Positions 33,455 through 44,248 of a stretch of 64,000 bases of DNA are shown here, piece after piece. Made by a program: the position numbers and the translations under genes. The DNA comes from Typha latifolia (lineage: Eukaryota > Streptophyta > Magnoliopsida > Poales > Typhaceae). The notes under the pieces were generated by a model. It was not told where the DNA came from. It did no database searches and saw only the letters and a program-made list of their open reading frames with translations. The stretch covers positions 1,679,001 through 1,743,000 of the forward strand of contig CM034110.1 of assembly GCA_019914945.1 (NCBI GenBank). The letters run 5' to 3'. Each line of letters starts with the position of its first letter. The stretch's first letter is position 1.

Positions 33455-36315
33455 TATAACGCCCCCGCCCGGCATGGGCACGTGCACGCACACGCACCCA
33501 CACAGCATGCACGGCACACGCGACAGGTCGGGCGGGGCCCGTCATGCACAGATACACTCCTGTGCACATATAATTATGACATCATCAAATAACACATGCT
33601 AACATATCCATGATCACATAATCCATCGCCAAATAAATCATACTATCAACCAAATAAATCTGTTAACATATGAATATTCACGTCCATAATAATATACACT
33701 AGACCACTATATAATATGGTAGGACCCACACAAGCCACAATAAACCATCAAGATAGAACTAAACAACTGATACATGAGTGCTATAAAATCTGACATATAC
33801 AATACAAATCATCATCTGATATAATAAGGTACAAATATAACAAACAACGATACAACTCAATGTCTGGTTAAACTATCTTCTCTACCGTCTCACACCAATA
33901 GCTCACCTCATCATCACTCTAAAATATCTTCTCAAGATATCTCAGGTCGCTATCACGTACCAGAAATCTGAGGGGTTAGAAAAGAAATAAAGAGAGTCAT
34001 GAGCAAAAGGCTTAGTGAATAGACCTTACCCCAAATCAGTGATGCCAAATAAAGAGTAAATCATGTACTAGATAATATGAATCAGAAAGAGTATCATGTC
34101 ATAAATGAGTATATGAATGTATCCTCAATAATATATAAATGAAATGTAGATAACATGTCATAAGTGATAAAAGTATATAATCCTCGACCATGAGTAAACA
34201 AATCTCCGTATCATACTATCATCATAACTCTCTCTCTCAAATATGACACATGATGCATGCCGACCATGACCACGTTATGATATCAAATGCAATCATATAT
34301 GATGTATATTGACCACTCGATAATCAGGTAACTAAATGATAATGAAATCATATGCATTTTTCAACATCATAATCATCACCGACATCTCGGTATAATATCA
34401 TCATACTAGACCACTGTGCACAGTCAACACCCGATACCCGGTCTCAACATCATGCCCGAAGGCTTTGAGCATACTCTGCCATCCGCAAGGAGTATCTCAA
34501 ATATAACCATACCCTGCCATCCGCTATGGGTATCAACATCCATCCAGACCGGGCACCCCACATAGTTGATAGAAACCTCGTGAGGATAACTCGCCACATA
34601 TGCCCTAGCGAACGGCATGTGTCCGATTGCCTATGCGCATAGACTCAACTGACCTCGGACATGGGCCACGAGATATCGCATATCAGCGACCATAATCATC
34701 ACTCCAGGCACCCCTAACCCTGGCGCCTACTAGGGTATCCTCATGCTTTCCATCAACTATCCTATCAATCATATTTCATGCTTTCCTTCCAAATGTCAGA
34801 TCACATGCATATATCCAGTACGATAACGAGTCAATGTATAACAAAAATTTAGGTGGAATAGGAATCAAGAGAAAATGATGCAACGTAGTCTCCAATTGTA
34901 TCATCAACACATGCATACTCATGCTAATCTATTACATGCATACTCATGCTAATCTATTACATGCATACTCATGCTACAGATCAACTCAGTAAATAATCAT
35001 AACAGTAGAATCATCTCTAATCATCTCTATATATATCACCAATGTACTTATATTCCAAGTTAGCATAATCGAATGCATGATAAAATATGCTCGACTATAA
35101 TCATCTCTAGATAAAATCATATAATCATGCTGGAGGCCAAAACATGCATGTACATAAATATATCATATAACCTAATTTGAGAAAAGTGTCTAAGGATAAG
35201 ACTACTCACCGTCTGATTAGAAGATACAAACCGCGCATCTCTCACGTCCGTTAGGTAACCGAGTGACACTCATCGCTAGCAAGGTCTACGGGGTCTCAAA
35301 TAAGGGGGTTCGAGATCTGAAATATTTAAGTAGTATGATGTTAGGCGTTTATCTAATTAGAATTAATTCAGTTAAAATATAAAGGTTTATTAGGTTTAGA
35401 ATCACTTTTCTTTATTTTTGATTACATAACTAGGTCTATAATATAGATATGATTCAAATATTATAATTCTTTATTATTATAAAATGTTAGTTATAACATA
35501 AGGAGAAGAGGCCTGTTTCCTTTTATATGAGAGTATTTCTGAATATATAATTATAAAATAAAATAAATAAAATAAAAGGCTAAATAAGTATAGACAAGGT
35601 CTAATTTTAATTAATTTTATAATTCATACACTATCTTGATTAATTAGGGACAACACAGTCTTTACTCGATAAAATAATAAATAAATAACTAAATAGACTT
35701 AGTATTTTATTTGTTGCAGAATAATCATAAAATTAATAGAAATACTTAAAATATATATGATGAGGGTATTAGAATATAAATCTAATAATTATAATTTACA
35801 AATCTATCTATTAATCTAATAGATATGTAAATAAATAAATAAATCTAAGTATTACCTATATTTATACCTAATTAATCATTAATTATAAAAATTATCATTA
35901 ATAAAATTATATTGAAGGATATATAATATTATTAAAATAGTTGATGTCTAAATAATCTATTTGCATTAATTAAGAAGAAAAATACCTAAATAAATAACAT
36001 AAATAAACTAATTAAATCTACCATCAGTGCTGGGCTCGACCTAGCACTGTCTGCTATAGTGCTGGGCCGAGCCCAACACTGTGCAGAAAGAAAGAGAAGG
36101 AGCTGAGGAAGAAGGAAAGAAAGAAAGAAAGAAAGAAAGAAAGAAGAAGAAGAAGAAGAGAAGAGGAAGAGAAGAGGAAGAGAAGAAAGAGAGGAGGTGA
36201 GGGAGGAGGTTGCGGACCCGGGCCGGCGGGGAGGGCAACGGCCGCTGCTGGCCAGCCAGCGGCCGACCTCTCGCCGGCGGCTCGGCTTCGACGAGCCCAA
36301 CCTCGGGCAAGAAAA

Positions 36316-36346
<31 letters not shown>

Positions 36347-36750
36347 GAGAGAGAAGGAGAGAAAGGGGGAGTGAGAGGCCTCACCGGCGGCGGCGGCGGC
36401 TCCAGGGAAGGTGTCGGTATAGAGTAAGAGAGTAGAGTGAGAGGGTGGCCGAGAGAGAGAGAGAGAGATTTAAAGAAAGAGAGAGAGAGAGAAGGCGGTG
36501 GAGGAGTAGTGGCGGCGCCGGGGCCCATCGCGGCCAGCTGGCCGCAGGCGCGTGGCGCCCCACCAAGCTGCATGAGCAGCTAGCATGGGCACAAGGCCGA
36601 CCATAGTGTGGCCGGTCGCGTCGTGCCCATAAATAAACTAATTAAATCTACCATCAGTGCTAGGCTCGGCCCAGCACTATCTGCTACAATACTGGGCCGA
36701 GCCCAACACTATGCAGAAAGAAAGAGAAGGAGCTGAGGAAGAAGGAGAAA

Positions 36751-36786
<36 letters not shown>

Positions 36787-37318
36787 AGAAGAAGAAGAAG
36801 AAGAAGAAGAAGAAGAAGAAGAAGAGAAGAAAGAGAGGAGGTGGGGAGGAGGTTGCGGACCCGGGCCGGCGGGGAGGGCACCAGCCACTGCTGGCCAGCC
36901 AGCGGCTCGGCTGTGACGAGCCCAACCTCGAGCAAGAGAGAGAGAGAGTGAGAGAGAGAGGGAGAGAGAGAGACAGAAGGAAAGAAAGGGGGAGTGAGAG
37001 GTCTGACCGGCGGCGGCAGCGGCTCCAGGGAAGGTGTCAGTATAGAGAGAGAGAGTAGAGTGAGAGGGTGGCCGAGAGAGAGAGAGAGATTTAAAGAGAG
37101 AGAAAGAAGGCGGTGGAGGAGTAGTGGCGGCGCCGGGGCCCGCCGGGGCCCGCCGGGGCCAACTGGCCATAGCCGGTTGGCTGCGGCTACGGCCGCAGGC
37201 ACGTGGCGCCCCACCAAGCTGCATGAGCAGCTAGCATGGGCACGAGGCCGGCCACAGTGTGGTCGGTCGCGTCGTGCCCATAAATTTTCTTTTTTTTCTT
37301 TGGGATTGGGTTGTTACA
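33455..37318 (-). mobile_element. Tekay-like solo LTR (3.86 kb), TSD cgtgg
   Basis: Read on the minus strand it starts TGTAACAACCC (37318) and ends in a GC-rich tail GGCGTTATA (33455). The duplication cgtgg lies at 33450-33454 and 37319-37323, and the M1 gag frame is continuous across it. It is homologous to 10129-13307 and 968-2148. No PBS, polypurine tract or coding domain occurs inside, so it is a solo LTR left by LTR-LTR recombination. Open frames in its GA-rich part are low-complexity artefacts. Confidence 0.88.
35996..37285. repeat. Tandem duplication of about 640 bp in the solo LTR
   Basis: 35996-36628 and 36629-37285 are two copies beginning CATAAATAAACTAATTAAAT (second) or its near match, each with a GGGCTCG...CGAGCCC stem, a (GAAA)n/(GAA)n tract, a GC-rich block and GAGAGA tracts, ending GTCGCGTCGTGCC. 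Copy 2 has longer (GAA)n. It makes this LTR longer than its relative at 10129. Confidence 0.85.
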
Positions 37319-38200
37319 CGTGGTCTTTTGCACCGTCTTTGAGAGGAGAGCATCAAAGTCATCATACCCTGACGCTCCAAATCGTCGTGTGATATTGGCG
37401 CAAAAGTCAGCCAAAGTTTCAATAGCCTCATGAGCATTGGCTGCTCGAAACTAATGAAGCGCCGCATCTTCAAGGTAGAAGCGTGCAAGGGTTACCTTAT
37501 ATTCTTCTGTTGTACCCTGATATGTGAAAAATTGCTCCACCCTATACAACCAATCGATTTGATCGCCACATTTGAACTTGAGAAATTTGAGACGCACGAT
37601 TTGCCCACAAATGTCTTGTCTCGATCCTGATCATATCCAAGTCCTTGTCTAACTGGAGGAGGATGCACCATGAATGGTTGATGATCCCTCCTTTGATTTT
37701 GATTAACTCGATGTGGTTCGTATTGCCCCGCCCACGGATCTAGATGTCTAAGGCGGTCTCCATAGTGGTTCGCTCGTCGGATGGGTTCACCTACAATTGG
37801 GCCTGGTGGAACCATCCTTGCTTATCTCTACCCATAGGGTGGTGGCAGCAGCAGCTCTTATGGATGCAAATTCTGAACCAGTGGCGGCGAGTTCATGGGA
37901 GTGGACTTGCGTCGTGGGGTCGATGGTGCATTCTCGTTCGCCATGGCTTTTCTTGTCGCCCGTAATTCTTGCATCCTCTCCATCATAATCTAATTGTTGA
38001 TGGCCATTTGTTCGGAAAGAGACTCCAACATGGCTTGAACACTAGGCTCTTTCGTATTTTGATTTGGTCGGGCGGTTCCACAGGTGGAAGTCCCCGCAAC
38101 CGTTTCCCCCTCCTCTATTGGGAGAATCTCTTCTTCCTCATCTCGCCGTGCAGCTATGGCTCTGGTTCTCGTCATAGGAAGCGTGTGTTTGAGGAATGGT
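37319..38200 (-). pseudogene. M1 gag N-terminus and capsid
   Basis: Minus-strand gag interrupted by stops: MTRTRAIAARRDEEEEILPI (38175), a long Pro-rich region, then GDQIDWLYRVEQFF-like and ALHWFRAANAHEAIETLADF capsid sequence. It matches P3 gag at 44249-45130. It is split from the rest of gag by the solo LTR. Confidence 0.82.
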
Positions 38201-38216
38201 GGCTCTGATACTAGCT

Positions 38217-39091
38217 TGTTACGATCTCCCCTTTAGACCAAGGCTCGATCTATTCCGATTTTTAGATCTGGACAAGATCTAACACGAAACTCTAGAAATA
38301 GATCTCAAAAGATGTTGTCCTCAGATTGATGTGAGATTTTGATATATTGTAGCCCTAGAAAAGAGCTTTTCAACAAATCAAGTTTCAAGCAAATCGGATG
38401 TTGGGATCTTGAGATATTGTTCGATTAGTAGAAACATCGGAGAGTCTGTCTTAGAATCCGTGGATGGAGGCACGACATCCTAGATGATAGTAGATGGTGG
38501 TGGACTGGCGTTAATGGAGTGGCACCAGTGAATAAGTGGTGGTGGAAGGGTTATGGGTGATGGAAGGGTTAGGGCAAAGTGTTGAATAGATTGGAAGAAG
38601 GGGGAGAAGTGGACCGCCCCTAAGAGACTAGAGTGATTGGCCGGTCGAGGGAGGCTAGCGTCGCCGGAGAACGAGAGAATGGGAGAGAAGAAGATGAAGG
38701 AGATAAGGCAAAAACTTAATTCATTCAATAATAATTCCATGGTTGCCATCCACACCTTTAGAGGCTAACCAAATAATTCAAAAATGGCAATTATTAACCC
38801 TAAAATAGTAGATTTTCGCCGACAGCGTTTGAATGCACATATTTTGCACTCTCTAGATGTGCGAACGCGATGCAAATGTTCGCAGGCGCATTCGAACACA
38901 CATTTCACACTCTCTGGATGTGCAAACCTAATGCAGGCGTTCACAAGCGCGTTCGAACGCACTCTACCCGCGTTCAAACGTGACATATAGAAAACTTATT
39001 TTTTAAGAATTAAATACTAAAACAAGAGAGAAAGACATCACTAAAGTGTATCCATGCTCGAGACGACATCGATGAAGTCCGAATCATATCA
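38217..39091 (-). mobile_element. M1 5' LTR and PBS
   Basis: An 875-bp LTR on the minus strand. It starts TGATATGATTCGG at 39091 and ends GATCGTAACA at 38217. The PBS (TAGTATCAGAGCC, one mismatch) follows at 38203-38215. A palindrome cluster lies at 38825-38985. Confidence 0.85.
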
Positions 39092-39551
39092 GGCACCAAG
39101 AGAGGTCCTTCTCAATTGGAAATTGGGTCTACATCAAGCTCTAACCATATCGGAAAAGCTCAATTAGACCCATCCCTTATCAGAAATTGGTTCCAAAATT
39201 CTATGGACCTTATCAGGTGATTGAGCGTATTGGACCCTTGACGTATTGCCTAGACCTACCCGAGGAGGTGCAGATTCATTCAATTTTTCATTTCTCGAGC
39301 CTTAAGGCTCAAGTTCCTCCTGCCGAGCCAATTCAAGTTGTTCCACTGAAGCCAATAAGGGCTAATCCAGATAAGTACAAAGTCAAACCGAGTACCCCTA
39401 TTCCAGCTCGGATCCTAGTAGACAACGCACTCAAGTCAAAGACAGGTGGGTGATTGAGATTTTGGTGGAGCGATGCGGACGCACCATGGACGAGGCGACT
39501 TGAATGCCTAAATCTGACTTTATGGACTGCTATCCAAATGTGACACCTTGA
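39092..39551 (+). pseudogene. Gypsy P2 integrase C-terminus and chromodomain
   Basis: Continues P2 pol after M1: SIGNWVYIKL, then PKFYGPYQVIERIGPLTYCLDLP and IHSIFHFSSLKAQ (39187-39453 open). After a frameshift near 39450 a chromodomain-like segment WVIEILVERCGRTMDEAT ends with YPNVTP and a stop at 39549-39551. The chromodomain marks P2 as a chromovirus; such domains bias insertion toward particular chromatin. Confidence 0.82.
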
Positions 39552-39577
39552 GGACGGTGAATAGAAGCATGGTGGAG

Positions 39578-40083
39578 TGACACGACTCAGTCGGATTGGA
39601 TCCACTCGTAGCATTGGATTTGTTGGAATAAGCCTATTTATCTAGTTTGTGACACAACTAGAGCTGGATCAAGTTGTATCGAAAGAAATAAATTTGTTTG
39701 AGAAAATAAGGCCATTTGTTGGGGGAAGGGGTGTCCGAACGCGCCTGTTCGAATGCCTGCACGTGTTCACAAAGATAGAAAATAAAATTTGCGCGTTCGA
39801 ATGCGCCGCAACGAGAACGCTTAATTTTTTTAGAAATTTATTTTTGTTGTGTAGGTCAGAACGGTAGCCTCTAAGTATTGTGAAGTGCACCCTAGTTGGG
39901 TCATGTGATGAATGAATCTTTTTTCTCTCTATCTATCTTCCTCTCTCTCCCTCCTCATGCTCTAACTTCACATTGACCCCTAGCCAACATAGGTTAGATC
40001 TTTCCTCTCATCAGTTGTTGCCCTACTTCTAGGGGTGACCCCCTTCTTTCCCCTCGTCCGATCTCTTCTCTAATCCCCGGTTC
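39578..40083 (+). mobile_element. Gypsy P2 3' LTR, truncated
   Basis: TGACACGACTCAG opens an LTR 26 bp after the pol stop. A small palindrome group (39735-39825), a promoter-like region and a CT-rich leader resemble the G1 and G2 layout but the sequence is a separate family (G3). It breaks at about 40083. Confidence 0.7.
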
Positions 40084-41452
40084 ATAACAATATGTTTCGC
40101 TTTTCTATACTCATTACATTTGAAGCACCTTGACATGGAAATCTGCTTTTGTAGGTGTTAGGAATAGTTGCCTTCTTTTGAGATTCTCTGATGGCTCCTT
40201 CACCACCAGCTTCATTATCACTATAGGGTTCTATTTCACTAATTGTAAATGATGGTTTTGTGTTTATATGTCATAAAAATATATCTAGTATTTCTCTTTT
40301 CTTTTTTTCTTTCTTTTTCTAAACAATATGTGTACATGTGAATCTATTAGTAGCGTTTCTATTTTTAGTTTATATTTCAGGTTTCAATTTCAGTTTCTAT
40401 TTCAAGTTTTAGTTTCAATTTCTATTATTGCATTTTGTTTTAGTAGTTATAAATGACAAATTGTTTCAGTGTTCTGTTTCAGTATTCCGTTCCAAATTTC
40501 AGATGATCAGAAAAATGAATTATGTATTAACAGCTTAATAAAAAGAAAACGCTTAGTAGTTAGTCATTTTGTATAAGAATACGCTTAACTTTTAAGTACG
40601 AGTTTAATTTGGTTAAGTCTAAAAGGTAAAACACTAACAAGTTAAGCATTTTATGTTGGAGCTTAACACTTAATAGTTAAGCATTTTATATAGGGCTATA
40701 GTACAGCAGATTTATTATGGTATTAAGTTTGATTGATGACTCTTTTGGTAAATAAAAAAAATTTTAAATAGGGCTAGTTTGGTCAAAAACTCTAGTTTTG
40801 AGCAATATGATATGCATATGCCCGATCTGATAAGCTCAACCTTGAAAACGGTGCTCTTAGCCTAGCAGAAGTAAAAAGCACTTCTAACCACCGTTTGAAC
40901 ACTACTATTAATCTTGAACGCTTTCTAGGCTGATCTTAAGCAAGTTTGGTGCTTCATAACATTAAGGATATTTACATGTAGATCTAGATAGTCAGGAAGA
41001 TGTGCAATGTGTTAAGAATACTAATGGAGTTCTCCGGAACATGTTGATAAGTTTTAGTGCAATTTTGAAGATGTTATCAATTATATTGGCGGCTAATGTG
41101 ATTGACATGAAAAAAATGCGGTTCGAATTTGTGGTGAGATTGGGTTCATATGGTCAAATCTTCGGCTACCGAAAAGTCGAAAGAGACAGAGAGATATATT
41201 CATGAGAAATTAAATTAGTACTTTGGATGTCGATCGGACGGCCAGAACTCAAGAGGAAAAGGGCAAAACTAAGAGCTCTGGTACTGATTCCCTATTAATT
41301 CGATCTGATTTTCTATGTAGCTTGGGCAACTTATGTAAAATTTGGGGCCTCCTCTCGGAGTCCAATTCAACTTAACAACAGGAGTGGATGTGAAAACTCA
41401 ATTAAACAAGTTAATGTTTATTTATATGCAACTACTGAGAAGATCATTCCAT
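40084..41452. other. No confident feature
   Basis: The first ~180 bp on the minus strand faintly resemble a Copia gag tail but no motif is secure. The rest is AT-rich DNA with short imprecise repeats (TTTCAGTTTC-type near 40370-40440, TTAAGCATTTTAT near 40640-40690). A plus-strand 67-codon frame at 41002 has no recognisable domain. I see no gene here. Confidence 0.4.
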
Positions 41453-41455
41453 TTA

Positions 41456-42138
41456 GCCAATAACTTGCAATTCTAGGACCTTTTCCTCTCTCCACACTCT
41501 GTTCATCTTCTCAATGAACTCTTCTGCTTTCTTCTGCAGCTCGTCATGTGATGCATCATCCTCGTCTTCGACATCTTCAATGCCTTCATCAACGCCTTCC
41601 TCTACAGCATCCTCTGAGTCGCATTCACCACCTTCTTCTACTACTGTAGACGGAATGCGCTCAGCAACACAATGGGTGTTGTTGCTGCTGCTGCTGCTGG
41701 ATAGCAAGAGTAAGACCACAATCAGATGGCAAATGCAGAAGGGAAGGAGAGAAGTGGTTGCGGAGTAAGTGATCAATTCTACGGTGGAGAACAACATTGT
41801 GGATTGAGAAAGTTGGAATATTTCTTCTTTCTAATAGTTGAAGTGAAGAAAGAAATTTGAAGGCTTGTCCCTTATAAACAAACGCCTCTGCCAAATCCCA
41901 ACTCCAAGTGTACAAGGGAAGATTGCCTTTCAGCGTATATTCAATTGCGAGGAAGTCTGCTGTCTTGGTGTGGAAGATGATGTGGGGTCCCAACACATTA
42001 TAGTATTTACTTTGGTGATCATCTGCACCCGTAGTTGAAGGAATTTGCTGCAGTCTAAATACTAGGCGATCGTTGATTGGATCCCAGATAATCTTCAAGA
42101 TAGTCTGCCGACCACAAAGAGATCCCCACGTGGCGTAC
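41456..42138 (-). pseudogene. Possible non-transposon gene fragment
   Basis: Two minus-strand frames overlap around a (CAG)n tract at 41677-41699. The first (42138 down to 41661) encodes an ordinary-looking globular stretch without an ATG start (WDPINDRLVFRLQQIPS, GPHIIFHTKTADFLAIEYTL). The second (41797-41453) has a hydrophobic segment LLPFCICHLIVVLLLL, an acidic region and a C-terminus ELQKKAEEFIEKMNRVWREE that loosely resembles the short C-terminal motif of plant DUF761 proteins. One indel in the CAG tract would join them. It shows no retroelement motif, so it may be a decayed host gene or a captured exon. Confidence 0.4.
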
Positions 42139-42241
42139 AATTCCCTTTTTCCCTGGAACCCGAGATCCTATGAATTAAATGGGAGTGAGACTTGAGATCC
42201 GAGTTATATATGCATATATATATATATAGTTGAAAATTTAT

Positions 42242-42735
42242 AATTTTGTTACTTGATCCATTCTTAATCTCTCATCACTGCTTTACTTAGAAGATGGGAA
42301 AACTCTAGACTTATCTAATAGCAAAATCCTAAACTTAGCAGCGTTTCAGTCGCAAAATATTAAGTTTTAGAGTATGGTCTATCTCAATAAATAAGATTTG
42401 AAAGAAGGTAAGCTTAGTTTAAACTCTACTCATATACCAAATATTGTTAAAATAGGAATAGCAATTTCTATCTATTATTATCAAAATAAGCTGCGGTGAG
42501 TATTTTTTTTTTTTTAATTTAGGTATGCAACTATTTATTCTAGAATACAAATATTATTTATTAAAATTATATTTTATATCACAAATTAATTTAATTACTA
42601 AATTATTTTAATTTGACTATAATTTATGTTGAATATCTTTTATCATAATTTATTACGACTTTCTTAATAATCTTATCAATATCTTATCAGTATTCATTAT
42701 TTTTCTCTCTCACAGACATATATAATATATATATA

Positions 42736-42776
<41 letters not shown>

Positions 42777-43212
42777 TTATTTTAATAGTAACATTCATAA
42801 AATTGAGCATGTATTAGAAAAATTGCTGAATAATATAATATTTAGCTGGGCATAATAAAAATATAATTTTTGTTTCAAACTAAATAAATAAAGTTCAACT
42901 TATAGATGTCAATAATGCAATATTGCATGAAAATACATTTTAAAAGTATTATTGTTTGAATATTATTTTCGAATAATTATTATACTTAAATATAAATATA
43001 AATTTTGAAAATTCTTAACAATATAACATTTAATTTGATATAATATATATCATATTATTAAAATATTTTTTATATGTACTAATAACATTAAATGTATAAT
43101 ATTAATAAGTCAATGTATTATCTAATTAAATAAATATTCAACGATAAAATAATATACTTATATTAAACTATGGATTAATCTAATCAAGTCTTTCTTTCAA
43201 TAAATAATAAAA
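42242..43212. repeat. Direct repeat flanking P3, left copy
   Basis: 971 bp that recur at 46834-47794 with about ten substitutions and small indels (roughly 1 percent). AT-rich, with an (AAT)n tract at 42738-42772. It has no LTR ends, PBS or coding motif, so it is duplicated flanking DNA and not an LTR. Confidence 0.9.
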
Positions 43213-44207
43213 TGATACGATTCGGACTTTACCGACGTCGTCTCGAGCATTGAATCACTTTAGGAGTGTTTTTATTTCATGTTTTAGTGTTTAATTTCCA
43301 TTAAAATAAGTTTTCTGTAAGTCGCGTTCGAACGTGGGTGGAATGAGTTCGAATGCGGTTTGTGTACGGGGTTGTGAACGTGGTGAAGAGAATGTACTAT
43401 GCGTTCGAACGTGGCGCGTTCAAACGCACTGTGAACGCCTGCATTGCGTTCGCAAATACCGACAGGTGCGTTCGATCACGCGTTCGAACGCCTGCATCGC
43501 GTTCGCAAATCCAGAAGAGCGAACTCGGTGCGTTCGAATGCGGTCGGGCGAGTTCGAACGCGGTCGACGAAAATTGTGTTTTTAGGGTTAATTTGAGTTG
43601 TTGGTTAGCCTATAAAAGGATGTGGTAGGCAACCAAATTGAGTATTGATTATTGAGATTGAGTTTTGCCTTGCCTCCTTCGTCTTCTTCGCTCCCGTTCT
43701 CTCAATCCCCGGCGACGCCGCTTCTAACCTCCCTCGTCCGGCTAATCACCCTAGTTGCTTAGGAGTGGCCCTCTTCTCCCCCTTCGTCCAATCTATCCCA
43801 CACTTGCCCTAATCCTTCCATCAACCACAACCCTTCCACCATCACTTTTCACCGGTGCCACCACATTAACGCCGGTCCACCTTCAACCACCATTACCTAG
43901 GATCACGTGCCTCCATCCACGGATCCAAAACAAACCATCTGACCTTTGTCCATAAATCGGACGATATCTCGAGATCCCCACATCCGATTCGCCTGCAACT
44001 AGATTTGTTGGAAAGTTATTTTCTGGGGCTACAACATATCAAATGTTTCACGTCGATCCGACGGCGGCATATTTCGGGATCTTATTTCAAAATTCCGTGC
44101 CAGATCTAGTCTAGATCAAGAATTGGAAAAGATCGACCCTTCACCAAAACGGCGTGATCATATCAAGCTGGTATCAGAGCTGCATAGCCAGAGGCGTGAT
44201 CGTATCA
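43213..44207 (+). mobile_element. P3 (family G2) 5' LTR
   Basis: A 995-bp LTR, TGATACGATTCGG to GATCGTATCA. A palindrome cluster lies at 43322-43570, with TATA box TATAAAAGG at 43611 and a CT-rich leader. Near the end a PBS-like copy (TGGTATCAGAGC, 44169-44180) lies inside the LTR, 30 bp before the true LTR end. It is joined precisely to the duplicated flank at 43212. Confidence 0.9.
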
Positions 44208-44210
44208 AGC

Positions 44211-44223
44211 TGGTATCAGAGCC
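44211..44223 (+). promoter_or_regulatory. P3 primer-binding site
   Basis: TGGTATCAGAGCC starts three bases after the LTR end and is complementary to plant initiator tRNA-Met. A second identical copy sits 42 bp upstream within the LTR. Confidence 0.9.
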
Positions 44224-44248
44224 ACCGTTCCTTGGACAAGCGCTTCCA

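Larger units (their letters stand above)
31500..39091 (-). mobile_element. Minus-strand Gypsy M1, TSD ggcac
   Basis: Left edge TGTTACGATCTCCC and right edge GAATCATATCA, with the 5-bp duplication ggcac at 31495-31499 and 39092-39096. Host P2 integrase is continuous across it. Order on the minus strand: 5' LTR, PBS, gag, (nested solo LTR), zinc knuckle, protease, RT. RNase H, integrase and nearly all of the 3' LTR are gone; only about 20 bp of LTR end remain at 31500-31519. Net length without the nested LTR is about 3.7 kb. Confidence 0.88.

Noticed and set aside
36041..37224. Open frames up to 195 codons in the GA-rich part of the solo LTR
   Set aside because: Low-complexity GAAA/GAGA sequence open on both strands and duplicated with the LTR; no recognisable domain.
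40084..40270. Possible Copia gag tail on the minus strand
   Set aside because: Only a loose Cys/His pattern; no consensus CCHC knuckle and no flanking gag or pol sequence to support it.
41002..41205. 67-codon plus-strand frame
   Set aside because: Short, no domain, AT-rich surroundings; length expected by chance.
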